A DNA stretch of 64,000 nt from Macrostomum hystrix. Lineage: Eukaryota; Platyhelminthes; Macrostomidae. The translations under genes and the position numbers were made by a program. The notes under the pieces were generated by a model. That model was not told the origin of the DNA. It saw only the letters and a list, made by a program, of their open reading frames with translations, and did no database searches. This document shows, one piece after another, positions 1 to 14,100 of this stretch. The DNA lies in NCBI GenBank assembly GCA_950097015.1, contig CATNEN010000001.1, forward strand, positions 8,179,001-8,243,000, given 5' to 3'. Position 1 is the first letter of the stretch. Each line of letters opens with the position of its first letter.

Positions 1-2145
1 CATCGCCGGCGGTGTGAGGGCAGGCGGCGGAGGCGGCGGAGGCGGCGGTGGCAGCGACGGATGCAACGGATGATGCAGCAGTGGATGAGGAAAATGATGA
101 CCTCCAGCTTGATGCATGAGCGGCGGAGTCAGGCTTTGAAAGTCGCATTCTGCTTTTAATAATGGTCAGAGAAAGAGTGGAGTATAAATATACATCTACA
201 GATAGTGTCTATTGGCATCTACGTGTCTATGGACATCTACTGATATTGTCTATGGACATATTCAGATTGTGTTTATCGACATCCTCAGATTTTGACCACA
301 GAAGTTCAAAGACAGTTGTACATAGTGACAGTTGTCTTGAGAGAAGCACTCACCGCTGATAGCCTTGCCGAGTCCCATCAGCGACCCCCGATGATGGTGA
401 TAGCCTAGCAACGGGGGCAGGTGTCCCATAGCTGCGGCTGCAGCGGCGGCGGCTGCTGCGGCTGCACTCGACGTGCAATCGAAGCCGGGATAGCCAGGCC
501 GGCGACCCTCGCGACGATTGCCATCGATGGCGGCCTGCAGTTCGCCTGGCGAGCTCAGTTTCAGCTTTTCGCACTCGTATGGATAGAGGTACTTCATGTA
601 CCTTGAGGGAATTTGACGGGTTTTTTATTTGGTGTTAAATCAGATATTCTCTCCCTATTTTACTACTTTCAACAGCTATAGCTATAAGTAGTATGTATGC
701 AAAATTGTGTCTATGTACATCGACGGACGTCTATGGAGGGGTTTTTAGCCTAGTGTTTAGAGCGTCGGACTCTCGACTTGGTGGTCAGTGGTTCGAATTC
801 TGACTCACAAGAGCAAGACACGTAAATAATTGGTCTTATTTTTCTAATTGGTCTAATTGTATAATCTGGCACCCATTGGGCATGTCTTATAGTTTATAGT
901 GATAAGTTCGGAAGGTCGGAGGTTCGATCCTGACTCCACATGCAGAAAAAATTATTTAGCAATATTAAAAATAATAATCGCAGGAGGGCTGCGGGTAATT
1001 TCACATTATTTCGTGGTACTAGACCCTCAGCCAGCGAGGAGGCAATTCTGCCAATTTCGCTGACTCCTGAGCACACACGCACACAGATACGGTACGCAGG
1101 CACACGCTCACACAGGTGTGTACACCTGCCGTGAATTCTCATCGTCAGGCAGTGTACAGTTCACTGTGCCTTTGAGGTTGGCCCTCGAGCACAAGGAGCT
1201 TAGGGATGTTGGTGCGAGAGGCAAACGCGTTAACTGCTCTGCCACTGAGCCCCATGTAATTTAGCAATACATAACAAATATAACAAGAACAGAAAGGTTT
1301 AATGACTTACTGAGTTCGCAGTGTGAAGGCCGCACTAGTGATAGATGAGGGCAAGCTGAGGCCTTTGGTTATCTCGCGCCATAGCTTCTTGTTGATGACC
1401 TCCACTAAGCCGCCCTTGGTTACAACTAAGCGAAATAGTTCATACAGGTCTAACACCTGTTTGGCCATGATTGGTATGCGATTCACAGGTGTGCCTGGAT
1501 GAGGTTAAGAAATAGGAGAAACTTCCGATGGCTTGATCGATATTCCAGATCCTAGGGGGGGACTAGCATAAATAAATCACTGCGCGATTTAGCCTATAGT
1601 GACACCAAACAGCCTCCCACCCACACACAATGGTCCTGACGACACCCGAATCGCCGCGTCGCCATGGCAACTAGAATCATATGTCTGGACAATTGCCACT
1701 AATGAAGATTGATAAGCACCATTTGGGGGGTCTGTTTTGAAGCATTGCGCGTCTGCCCGGAGAGTGACTAGAAAATTGAATGTCTAAAATTTGAAATGCT
1801 TGTTTTAATTAAAGCCGAAAATAATGTTAGCCAGAGAATGGTCAATTTAAAAATAGATCAACAGAAAAGACAAGAGACAAAATAGAAGTGAAAAGCATTG
1901 CGTGATGTCGTTTTTTAGAAAGTAATTATAAGTGGGATCTTTCGGTGCCCTCTAGTAATACTCTTTCTTTAGCGCTGTGCTTCGTAAATGATGTCGTTGA
2001 TAATGATGAGGCATTTTCCGCATTCCCATCCCAGGAGACTGAACTGGAAATTCCGACAGTTGTTTGAAATATCAAATATTTCGCTTATTTTGAAATACTG
2101 TTTAGGGGCGTTTTGTCTTAAAATGAAATTGCCAAAATAACTAAA

Positions 2146-2176
<31 letters not shown>

Positions 2177-5100
2177 TATATTTGAAGACACACTAAGACA
2201 GCTAATGTGCTTTGCCATGTATCTGTCTAAACTGCATTTTCCCTATTCATCTATGTTAGAGGCTTGTAATTCCCGTGTGCCAATTAACTTGCTAGTGTAG
2301 CTTGCCTGCATGGCTTAGCTAAATTTTCACTGTCTAATCATCTAACTCGCTCGTGTGTCGGCCATTTTAGTGAACAAAAAAGCTGTATATTAGTTTCTTA
2401 TTTTCCTAGAGAGCGAAATACTAATTATCACTATTGGGAATTGAGTGTGTCCTCGCGGCTGTGCTGTCTAACGGCATCCGATTACTTTGCCGTTTTTTGA
2501 AGCGATGTCTTTGAAATTATCTGGCAACCTTTCAATAGTCAGTGTACTGTGCTGCGAAAGTTTCATGCACGTGTGGCAGACAAAAAGGGATAATCAGACG
2601 GAGTGAAGGAGAGTGACAGTGAGTAAGGGAGAGTGACAGTGTACTAGAGAGAGTGACAGTGTGTTAGAGAGAGTGACAGTGTACTAGAGAGAGTGACAGT
2701 GTGTTAGAGAGAGTGACAGTGAGTAAGGGAGAGTGACAGTGAGTAAGAGAGAGTGACAGTGAGTAAGGGAGAGTGACAGTGAGTAAGAGAGAGTGACAGT
2801 GTACTAGAGAGAGTGACAGTGTGTTAGAGAGAGTGACAGTGAGTAAGAGAGAGTGACAGTGTGTTAGAGAGAGTGACAGTGTGTTAGAGAGAGTGACAGT
2901 GAGCAAGAGAGTGACAGTGTGTTAGAGAGAGTGACAGTGAGCAAGAGAGAGTGACAGTGAGCAAGAGAGAGAGTGACAGTGTGTTAGAGAGAGTGACAGT
3001 GAGCAAGAGAGAGTGACAGTGAGCAAGAGAGAGTGACAGTGAGCAAGAGAGAGAGTGACAGTGAGCAAGAGAGAGTGACAGTGAGCAGGAGAGAGAGTGA
3101 CAGTGAGCAAGAGAGAGTGACAGTGAGCAAGAGAGAGTGACAGTGAGCAAGAGAGAGTGACAGTGTGTTATATAGAGTGACAGTGAGCAAGAGAGAGAGT
3201 GACAGTGAGCAAGAGAGAGTGACAGTGAGCAAGAGAGAGAGTGACAGTGAGCAAGAGAGAGTGACAGTGTGTTAGAGAGAGTGACAGTGAGCAAGAGAGA
3301 GTGACAGTGAGCAAGAGAGAGTGACAGTGTGTTATAGAGAGTGACAGTGAGCAAGAGAGAGTGACAGTGTGTTATAGAGAGTGACAGAAAGTGAAAAGGA
3401 GAGAGCCGCTGTAAGCGAACGAGATAGTGACAGAATTAGAGTGAGAGAGAGAGACAAGTAGTGTCTGAGGGAGGCTGAAATAGAGCTTGGCGGGGTGACA
3501 GAGCGAGTGACAGGCGAGTTGGAGTGAGACAGAGAGAACAGAGAGCGAGTAGATAAGCTAAGAAAGAGATCAGAATTTTGTGAGAGTGCTTAAAATGCAT
3601 GTATCGTTGACCCTAGCAATAAATAACAGTCAGATTGCACTCACCTCTGCGCTGCATGAATGCGAACAGGTCGTCCAGAAATTGCTTTCTCTTCGGCTCA
3701 TCAGTCAGCTCGTACAGCTGCAATGGGCAGGTGTTGCGCGTGTTTTGCTGGCTTTTCGTAAATTTGGGATCTTCACAGGCCAAACTATTAAAGTAGAAAT
3801 GGTTGTTAAAGTTGTTCGAAATTGGTTTTCAAATGCGGCTTTTCCATTTTCTAGCATTGTTTCGTCTGATTCATTGATAATATTTACGATTCAGCTGGGC
3901 TGTATTTTCGGCTCCAGTTGCAACCCTAATCTGCTTATCGTGTTCTTGTTCGTGTTGCTAAGCAATCATTTACGAGCTATTTTGGAAACCAGGTGGTAGA
4001 ATATATAGAATGAGCCGAATTTCAACTGGGATTCTGCGGCATGGGATTTCTAGGATAGGATTCTTCGGGATGAGATTCTTCGGACGTGATTCTTTAGGAT
4101 GGGATTTTTCAGGATGGGATTCTTCAGGATGGGATTCTTCTGGATGAGATTCTTCAGGATGGGATTCTTCAGGATGGGATTCTTCGGGATGGAATTCTTC
4201 AGGATGGGATTCTTTAGGATAGGATTCTTCAGGATGGGATTCTTCAGGATGGGATTCTTCTGGATGAGATTCTTCAGGATGGGATTCTTCAGGATGGGAT
4301 TCTTCGGGATGGAATTCTTCAGGATAGGATTCTTTAGGATAGGATTCTTCGGGATGAGATTCTTCGGACGTGATTCTTTAGGATGGGATTTTTCAGGATG
4401 GGATTCTTCAGGATGGGATTCTTCTGGATGAGATTCTTCAGGATGGGATTCTTCAGGATGGGATTCTTCGGGATGGAATTCTTCAGGATGGGATTCTTTA
4501 GGATAGGATTCTTCAGGATGGGATTCTTCAGGATGTGATTCTTCAGGATAGGATTCTTCAGGATGGGATTCTTCGGGATGGAATTCTTCAGGATGGGATT
4601 CTTTAGGATAGGATTCTTCAGGATGGGATTCTTCAGGATGTGATTCTTCAGGATAGGATTCTTCAGGATGGGATTCTTCAGGATGTGATTCTTCAGGATA
4701 GGATTCTTCAGGATGGGATTCTTCAGGATAGGATTCTTCAGGATAGGATTCTTCAGGATGTGATTCTTCAGGAGGGGATACTTCACGGTCGGGATATTTA
4801 GAATAATTTTTTTTTCTGATCAGGGTTATAAACAGTCACATTAAAATTATAGTCTATCTTTTTCAGCTTTAAAAAAAGACAATGCCTTCAGTTTTCTTCT
4901 AATAGCAGACCATGAACAGATCGATTTCACTAATCCTTTAGGCAAGCAGTTCCGTGTATTTAAGCAACACTGCTAACCAAATATAAGTATGGCTTGCTCC
5001 GATTTCTGAGAACCACCTGCTCACTCACACCTTGCTAAATAAGTAGAAAAAATATCAACGCTCATTTTTGCTGCTCAAATTTCTTAGAAACTGTTGCTCA

Positions 5101-8100
5101 ACAACTTGCTAGTTTTGTGTTTCCAGGTGCTTCTCTGCTAATTAAATCACACCCGCCAGCTTCAAATGCTCAACCTCCGCAGACTCAGCTTAGCAAATAT
5201 TCCTACTGTGTTTGCGGCGAAACATGTTCAATAATTGCAGATTCTTAACTAGCTATCGCTTTTAGAATTTTTTTGTTTCTTAATTTTTTTCCTAACAAAG
5301 CGAGAGTGAGAAGAGGGAAGATATTTGACACGGGATTTGCGTGAGAATTGCCTGTTCAAACGCAATATTTTATACCAATACTGGCGCTTGGGTTGTTTGA
5401 CTTGAAACACGGCAACCACATAATCCGCTTAAAAAGTAGAACACAAAATACGAGTAGTGTGAAATTATTTGTCAATAAATTTTTATACATTATTAGAGTC
5501 TTCCATTGTTCTAAGAAATACATGGAGAGACGATAGGGAGAGAGATTGGATTCTTCAGGATGGGATTCTCTAGGATAGGATTCTTCAGCATGGGATTCTT
5601 TAGTTTGGGATTCTGCGTGATGGGATTCTTTAGAATGGGATTCTTTAGAATGGGATTCTTTAGAATGGGATTCTTTAGAATGGGATTCTTTAGTATGGGA
5701 TTATTTTTGGATGAGATTCTTTCGGATGGGATTCTTTAGGTTGGGGTTCTTCAGGATGGGATTCTTTGTGTTGGGATTCTTTTGGATGGGATTCTTCGTG
5801 TTGGGATTCGTTAGGATGGGATTCTTTAGGATTGGATTCTTCAGGATCGGGGGATAAAAGGAGAGATTCTTCGTTATGGGAATCTTCAGGATGGGATTCT
5901 TTAGGATGGGATTCTTCGTGATGGGATTCTTCAGGATTGGATTCTTTAGGATGGGATTCTTTAGGATGGGATTCTTCAGGATTGGATTCTATAGGATGGG
6001 ATTCTTCAGGGTGGGAATCTTCAGGATGGGATTCTTCAGGATTGGATTCTATAGGATTGGATTCTTTAGGATGGGATTCTTCAGGATGGGATTCTTCAGG
6101 ATGGGATTTTTCAGGATGACATTCTTTAGGATGGAATTCTTTAGGGTGGGATTCACAACAGTCTCATTGTGCAGGACTTGTAATGGCGGTGACATTTACA
6201 ACACGGCAATATATTTCTCGGCATTAGCAAATAGCAATAGGCTATCATTGATTGTCAGTTATTTTGCCTGCACTGACAAGTCATGACAGGCGGACACTGT
6301 GCGGCATTGGTTGCAACAAACTGTCCGACTTTCCAAAGATTGATTATACCAGATTAAATGTTTGACTGGACGCACTCAACTTATTCCATTCTGAAACTGT
6401 TCGACCTCATAATAATACCTGAAGCTACTGCACCCTAGTTGATTTATCTAACAGATCACTATTCCGATATACACATTCGCTAGATAGATAGATAGCTGAC
6501 AATGATAGATAGATCTATAGATATAGATAAATGGTCAAGCATTTTAGGTAGAATTTATTCCGCCAAAGTCTAGTTTTTTGTCAGCCTCTTCAATGCTGTT
6601 TACGAGTTGAATAAATTGTCTGTATATATACATACTTTGTCCTATGGTTGTATTGTAGTTGCTGCAGCCATATATGCGCGCAATATTTTTGCTTTGTTAG
6701 AATTCGTGTCACTAAATTGTGTGCAGTTCAAATCGATTTGAAAATTTGACAAAGTTACAACTCCGATACTGTCATGGCAGAGGTGAGTTAGAGATTTCGT
6801 GTCAACAACTTGATGTATGAGCTAAAATATTTTGACGGATAATGGTTACATCTCTCTCTCCTTTTTATTTACGTCAAAATTCAATTGCAGACTATTTTTT
6901 CACATCTTCACAAAGAGAATATTTGTTTGCGTGTTTGCGCTGTCGTGCGCTCCGTTTCGCTAAAAAAATTGGGATAAATATTCATTGTAATTGACAAAGG
7001 TGTGAAGAATTTCTCTCTATGAGGGTTAAATTCCGTTTCTGGGTAAATTTCAGAGGGGAAAATTGGAGATCAAAGTGGGGACGAAAGGAGATCAGAGATG
7101 AGGAGAATTGGAGATAAAAGTAGAGAGAATCGGAGATCAAAGATAGGGAGAATTGGAGAACGAATTGGGGGAGAATCGGGGAACGAATTGGGGAGAATTT
7201 GAGATCGAATTTGTGGGAGAAATGTAGATTAAATTGGGGATAAATGGAGATCAAAGTGAGGAGAATTGGAGATCGAATTGGGGGAGAAATGGAGATCAAA
7301 GTGAGGAGAAATGGAGATCAAAGTGGGGAGAAATGGAGATCAAAGTGGGGAGAAATGGAGATCAAAGTGGGGAGAATTGGAGATCAAAGCGGGGAGAAAT
7401 GGAGATCAAAGTGGGGAGAAATGGAGATCAAAGTGGGGAGAAATGGAGATCAAAGTGGGGGAGAAATGGAGATCAAAGTGGGGAGAATTGGAGATCAAAG
7501 TGGAGAGAATTGGAGATCAAAGCGGGGAGAAATGGAGATCAAAGTGTGGAGAATTGGAGAATTGGAGATCAAAGTGGGGAGAATTGGAGATCAAAATGGG
7601 GAAAAATGGAGATCAAAGTGGGGAGAATTGGAGTTCGAATTGGGGAGAAAGGGTGTTCAAAGTGGGGAGAATTGGAGATCAAAGTGGGGAGAATTGGAGA
7701 TCAAAATGGGGAAAAATGGAGATCAAAGTGGGGAGAATTGGAGTTCGAATTGGGGGGAGAAATACAGGCAATTTGTGCCAAAACTTAGCACAGCTATTCA
7801 GGATACTGTCCATACTATCTTATCTTCTTAAGGCCCGTTAACACTTCAACAACATTAGTGTATCTTTTTCAATCTCGTGACTAAAATTCGTGTAACATAA
7901 ATAAATAACAGAAAACCGCCTGCTGTGCGTTTGAAATTTCCCTCTTTTAAAGCAAACACAAAAGAATTATCAATTATTGCATCAGTTTTTTCTGTGAGAG
8001 TGGAAACCTCTTGTTGGCAGGCATAGGTGGTGCAAGGCATGTGCAAATATTCAAATTTCTGATGACAGCTAAATTTATCCTTACGTCAACGACAGAAGAA

Positions 8101-11100
8101 GAAAAACTTATACAAAGGCACTTGCTTTTTTCCCTCACTTTTTGAATTGCCTGCAAACGATTGGCTGTATAAATGGTTGTCTGTGTTAACAGCCATTCCG
8201 AAACAGAACTCTTTCAGTGCACGTTTTCAGTTTCAACTTTGGCTATCCTGACTTTTGATCTGCGGTGGCTGTCGCATTTGTTTATTGTTGTTTTAAGAAA
8301 TTTGCTTTATACCAGCATATTTCATGTCTTTTGTAGAATAAACTGACATGGATTTACAGGACCTTGTGAAACTGTCCTGCCAACACACTGTGCCTCATCT
8401 CTAACGTGCCTCATCTCTCCCTTGTCTCATCTCTCCCGTGTCTCATCTCTCCCGTGTCTCATCTCTCCCGTGTCTCATCTCTCCCGTGTCTCATCTCTCC
8501 CGTGTCTCATCTCTCCTCTTCTCGTCTCTCCCGTGTCTCATCTCTCCCGTGTCTCATCTCTCCCGTGTCTCATCTCTCCCGTGTCTCATCTCTCCTGTGT
8601 CTCATCTCTCCCGTGTCTCATCTCTCCTGTGTCTCATCTCTCCCGTGTCTCATCTCTCTCTCGTGTCTCATCTCTCTCGTGTCTCATCTCTCTCGTGTCT
8701 CATCTCTCCCGTGTCTCATCTCTCCCGTGTCTCATCTCTCCCGTGTCTCATCTATCCCTTGTCTCATCTCTCTCTCGTGTCTCATCTCTCTCGTGTCTCA
8801 TCTATCCCTTGTCTCATCTCTCCCGTGTCTCATCTCTCCCGTGTCTCATCTCTCCCGTGTCTCATCTCTCTCTCGTGTCTCATCTCTCTCGTGTCTCATC
8901 TCTCTCGTGTCTCATCTCTCCCGTGTCTCATCTCTCCCGTGTCTCATCTCTCCCGTGTCTCATCTCTCCCGTGTCTCATCTATCCCTTGTCTCATCTCTC
9001 TCTCGTGTCTCATCTCTCTCGTGTCTCATCTCTCCCGTGTCTCATCTATCCCTTGTCTCATCTCTCCCGTGTCTCATCTCTCCTGTTTCTCATCTCTCCC
9101 GTGTCTCATCTATCCCTTGTCTCATCTCTCCCGTGTCTCATCTCTCCTGTTTCTCATCTCTCCCGTGTCTCATCTCTCCCGTGTCTCATCTATCCCTTGT
9201 CTCATCTCTCCTGTTTCTCATCTCTCCCGTGTCTCATCTCTCCCGTGTCTCATCTATCCCTTGTCTCATCTCTCCTGTTTCTCATCTCTCCCGTGTCTCA
9301 TCTATCCCTTGTCTCATCTCTCATGTGTCTCATCTCTCCCTTACCCTCACTTGGCCAGTGATCTTGAAGAAAGTGAGACAGACTCCGAAAAAATGGCTGG
9401 ACAGCTTTGCAGCTAATTAAAAATGTGGCTCATCACTTAAATTCCGTTGCGAATTATTTTGATATTAAAATAATCCTGGCAACAGCCGCCCACCCGATTG
9501 TTGCGCAGACCGTTTCCCATTGGCTGGAACTCTCCCATCTTCTCCCCGACACGGCCAACCAGCCTTAGCTGTTTAATTCTGACCAATAAATTGGGCGTCT
9601 AAATTTTATACTGTTAAGATTTGACTATGTGAAACAAGTTTTACTGTGTTTTTCTCGCACGCAGGGCAGTAGTATTTTACAGACTTGCAGAATGTGACAT
9701 AATAGCTCTGTATATACTGTAGACACAGTTCGGAACACTTGAGCATAAAATTTAGCCTTCAAAATTACCTATAATTGACAAGCCACTTATTCATTCACTA
9801 GACCTGAAAGTAATATAAGTGAAGTCCACTTCAAACCACTTGAACAACTCGGGATGTCCTGGATGGGATATGACCTTCTGCGGGTATTTTCTGATATTTC
9901 TTGATTGAAAGCAGACAAGCATTTGATAATTGCTTAGAGTTATCCAAGGCATGGCTTGTGGGAGAAGTTTCTGTCACACAGTGCTAATTACTTAGACGCA
10001 AAAAAATGATAAGATATATTGATTTTGTAAGCATGTACGACTTAACCATACAGAACATACATAGATAAACAGAGTTGCCTCCTCGCTGGCTGCGGTTCTG
10101 CTGTCACCAAATGATGTTGCCATTGCCCGCAGCCGTCATGCAATTAATATGCCTGCAATATTCCTGCTGATTGGGGACTTCATTCCAAAGACTGTCACTT
10201 TCTCCGACTAACGTAGGTATGTTAAATTTTTTAGGTTTTTTTCAAAATGGTTGTTAGCAACACACACTGATGGTTGTGTTGCTAATAAGCAAGAATGCAA
10301 GTAAAAAAGTCTATTGATACTCTCGCAAAAATGAAAACACGGTCTATAGCTGTAGAGTTATTTTAAAATTGAATTTAGGCATTGAATTTAGCTCGTTTCT
10401 GTTGCAATTCGGGTTCCTGATTTGAAACAAACCAGCCAAGACACGGGTCTCTTCCATCCAGCCCTTAATTGCATTCCGTTTTATCATGTTGGATATTGTA
10501 TGTTGAATCTGACAAACAATCAGTGGAATGATTTCGCTTGTCGCTTCAAAATTCACTTTCCCTCATCTCGAGTCTTAGAGTCGGGTGCCTTTGTTCTGTC
10601 CTGCTGATGTTCTGCCCTCGCAACTCCTCACATGCTGAGCTTCCAACTCAATCCTATCTATAACTGGGCCACGGACCAGTGATTAGTCTCTGATGTCACA
10701 CTTGCTGACTTCAAATGCATCCTTTTTTTATTTTCTTCCCTACATAGCTTGCTTTGTTTCAGTCAATGCGCTGGAACATTACAATAGAACTGCAGCTTTT
10801 TTTAATCTCTGATTCTTAACAGACTTCTCTAGGTTTTATCAGTAATATTTTCATCATTAATGTTAAGAGTCAATCAAAATCAGACTCAAAAGCAATTTTT
10901 GATCAAATCGATGTCAGAAATTATGCCCATACTGTTAATTCCAAAGATTCACAATCCCAAGATTCACAATCCCTTAGATTTACAATCCCATAGATTTACA
11001 ATCCCCAAGATTCACAATCCCTTAGATTCACAATCCCTTAGATTTACAATTCCCAAGATTCACAATCCCATAGATTCACAATCCCCTAGATTCACAATCC

Positions 11101-14100
11101 CATAGATTCACAATTCCATAGATTCACAATCCCATAGATTCACAATCCCATAGATTCACAATCCCCAAGATTCACAATCCCCTAGATTCACAATCCCTAA
11201 GATTCACAATCCCCAAGATTCACAATCCCCAAGATTCACAATTCCATAGATTCACAATTCCATAGATTCACAATCCCCTAGATTCACAATCCAATGGATT
11301 CACAATTCCATAGATTCACAATCCCAAGATTCACAATCCCTTAGATTCACAATCCCATAGATTCACAATCCCCTAGATTCACAATCCCATAGATTCACAA
11401 TCCCTTAGATTCACAATCCCATAGATTCACAATCCCTTAGATTCACAATCCCTTAGATTCACAATCCCATAGATTCACAATCCCATAGATTCACAATTCC
11501 ATAGATTCACAATCCCATAGATTCACAATCCCATAGATTCACAATCCCCAAGATTCACAATCCCCTAGATTCACAATCCCTAAGATTCACAATCCCCAAG
11601 ACTGACAATCCTAAAGATTCACAATCCCATAGATTCACAATCCCATAGATTCACAATCCCCAAGATTCACAATCCCCTAGATTCACAATCCCTAAGATTC
11701 ACAATCCCCAAGACTGACAATCCTAAAGATTCACAATCCCATAGATTCACAATCTTATAGATTCACAATCCCCAAGATTCACAATCCCCTAGATTCATAA
11801 TCCCTAAGATTCACAATCCCCAAGACTGACAATCCTAAAGATTCACAATCCCATAGATTCACAATCCCCAAGATTCACAATCCCCTAGATTCACAATCCC
11901 TAAGATTCACAATCCCCAAGACTGACAATCCTAAAGATTCACAATCCCCTAGATTCACAATCCCTAAGATTCACAATCCCCAAGATTCACAATCCCTAAG
12001 ATTCACAATCCCCAAGACTGAAAATCCTCAAGATTCACAATCCCCAAGATTCACAATCCCCAAGATTCGGAATGCCCAAGATTCACAATCCACTAGATTC
12101 ACAATCCCCAAGATTTACAATCCCAAGATTCACAATCCCCAAGACTGACAATCCTCACGATTCACAATCCCCTAGATTCACAATTCCATAGATTCACAAT
12201 CCCATAGATTCACAATCCCATAGATCACAATCCCATAGATTCACAATTCCATAGATTCACAATCCCATAGATTCACAATCCCCAAGATTCACAATCCCCT
12301 AGATTCACAATCCCTAAGATTCACAATCCCCAAGACTGACAATCCTAAAGATTCACAATCCCCTAGATTCACAATCCCTAAGATTCACAATCCCCAAGAT
12401 TCACAATCCCTAAGATTCACAATCCCCAAGACTGAAAATCCTCAAGATTCACAATCCCCAAGATTCACAATCCCCAAGATTCGGAATGCCCAAGATTCAC
12501 AATCCACTAGATTCACAATCCCCAAGATTTACAATCCCAAGATTCACAATCCCCAAGACTGACAATCCTCACGATTCACAATCCCCTAGATTCACAATTC
12601 CATAGATTCACAATCCCATAGATTCACAATCCCATAGATCACAATCCCATAGATTCACAATTCCATAGATTCATAATCCCATAGATTCACAATTCCCAAG
12701 ATTCACAATCCCCACAATTCACAATCCTCTAGATTCACAATCCCCAAGACTGACAATCCTCTAGATTCACAATCCCCACGATTCACAATCCCCACGATTC
12801 ACAATCCCATAGATCACAATCCCATAGATTCACAATTCCATAGATTCACAATCCCATAGATCACAATCCCATAGATTCACAATTCCATAGATTCATAATC
12901 CCATAGATTCACAATCCCCACGATTCACAATCCCCACGATTCACAATCCCATAGATCACAATCCCCACGATTCACAATCCCATAGATTCACAATCCCATA
13001 TATTCAGAATCCCAACGATTCACAATCCCCACGATTCACAATCCCATAGATTCACAATCCCATATATTCAGAATCCCAACGATTCACAATCCCCAAGATT
13101 CACAATCCCCAAGATTCACAATCCCCAAGATTCACAATCCCCAAGATTCACAATCCCCAAGATTCACAATCCCCAAGATTCACAATCCCCAAGATTCACA
13201 ATCCCCACGATTCACAATCCCATAGATCACAATCCCATAGATTCACAATTCCATAGATTCATAATCCCATAGATTCACAATTCTATAGATTCACAATTCC
13301 ATAGATTCACAATCCCATAGATCACAATCCCCACGATTCACAATCCCATAGATTCACAATCCCATATATTCAGAATCCCAACGATTCACAATCCCCACGA
13401 TTCACAATCCCATAGATTCACAATCCCATATATTCAGAATCCCAACGATTCACAATCCCCAAGATTCACAATCCCCACGATTCACAATCCCATAGATCAC
13501 AATCCCATAGATTCACAATTCCATAGATTCATAATCCCATAGATTCACAATTCCATAGATTCATAATCCCATAGATTCACAATTCCATAGATTCACAATC
13601 CCTCTTGGAAGCGGTGAAATTTTACTCAGCAATTCGCGAATGCTCTGTATCGACACGCAGTTTCCCACTCTCGCTTGAAGACACTTGACTGCGAAGATTG
13701 ACAGGCGCAACTTTGGCTACTAGCTAGAAATGCGTGTTGAGTCATTGAGAATCCGGTTTTCAAAGGGTAATAGACAATGATGTTATAGTTAAAACAATTG
13801 CTACTTGTAAAAGAAGCTGTTCCAAAGAAAAAAAGAATAAGAATTGATCTAGCTCGTAGACTCTCGTGAATTGAAAATTTGTTAGCTGGTAAAAAAGAGC
13901 TGATTTTTTGTTTCAGCCTTTTAAAAGTGGCTTTCAAGCATGCAGCTTCCTCACTACGTTGAAGAAGTTTTCGTTATTATGTTATTAAAATGAAACAATT
14001 TTTGGGGATTTTGCCGGTGGTATAGTTATCCCTTTTGTTAAGATTTTTTCCTATCTGCTTTCCAAGCAGTCAAACACCTTTCCCTTGCGAAAGGACCCGT

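Noticed and set aside
2664-3354. Long minus-strand frames rich in Leu-Ser-His-Cys
   Set aside because: They read a roughly 20-base minisatellite inside an ARID3 intron; several frames are open at once, with no conserved start, end or domain.
4099-4786. Frames on both strands encoding FFRMG-like and ILKNP-like repeats
   Set aside because: The 15-base unit is a multiple of three with no stops, so both strands stay open automatically.
7234-9420. Six overlapping 180-336-codon plus-strand frames
   Set aside because: They are parallel frames of two minisatellites (about 20 and 16 bases) in ARID3 intron 1. All frames being open shows repeat arithmetic, not coding.
10945-13600. CRISPR-like regularly spaced repeats
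   Set aside because: The units are contiguous 16-base minisatellites without unique spacers, in an animal genome within an intron.
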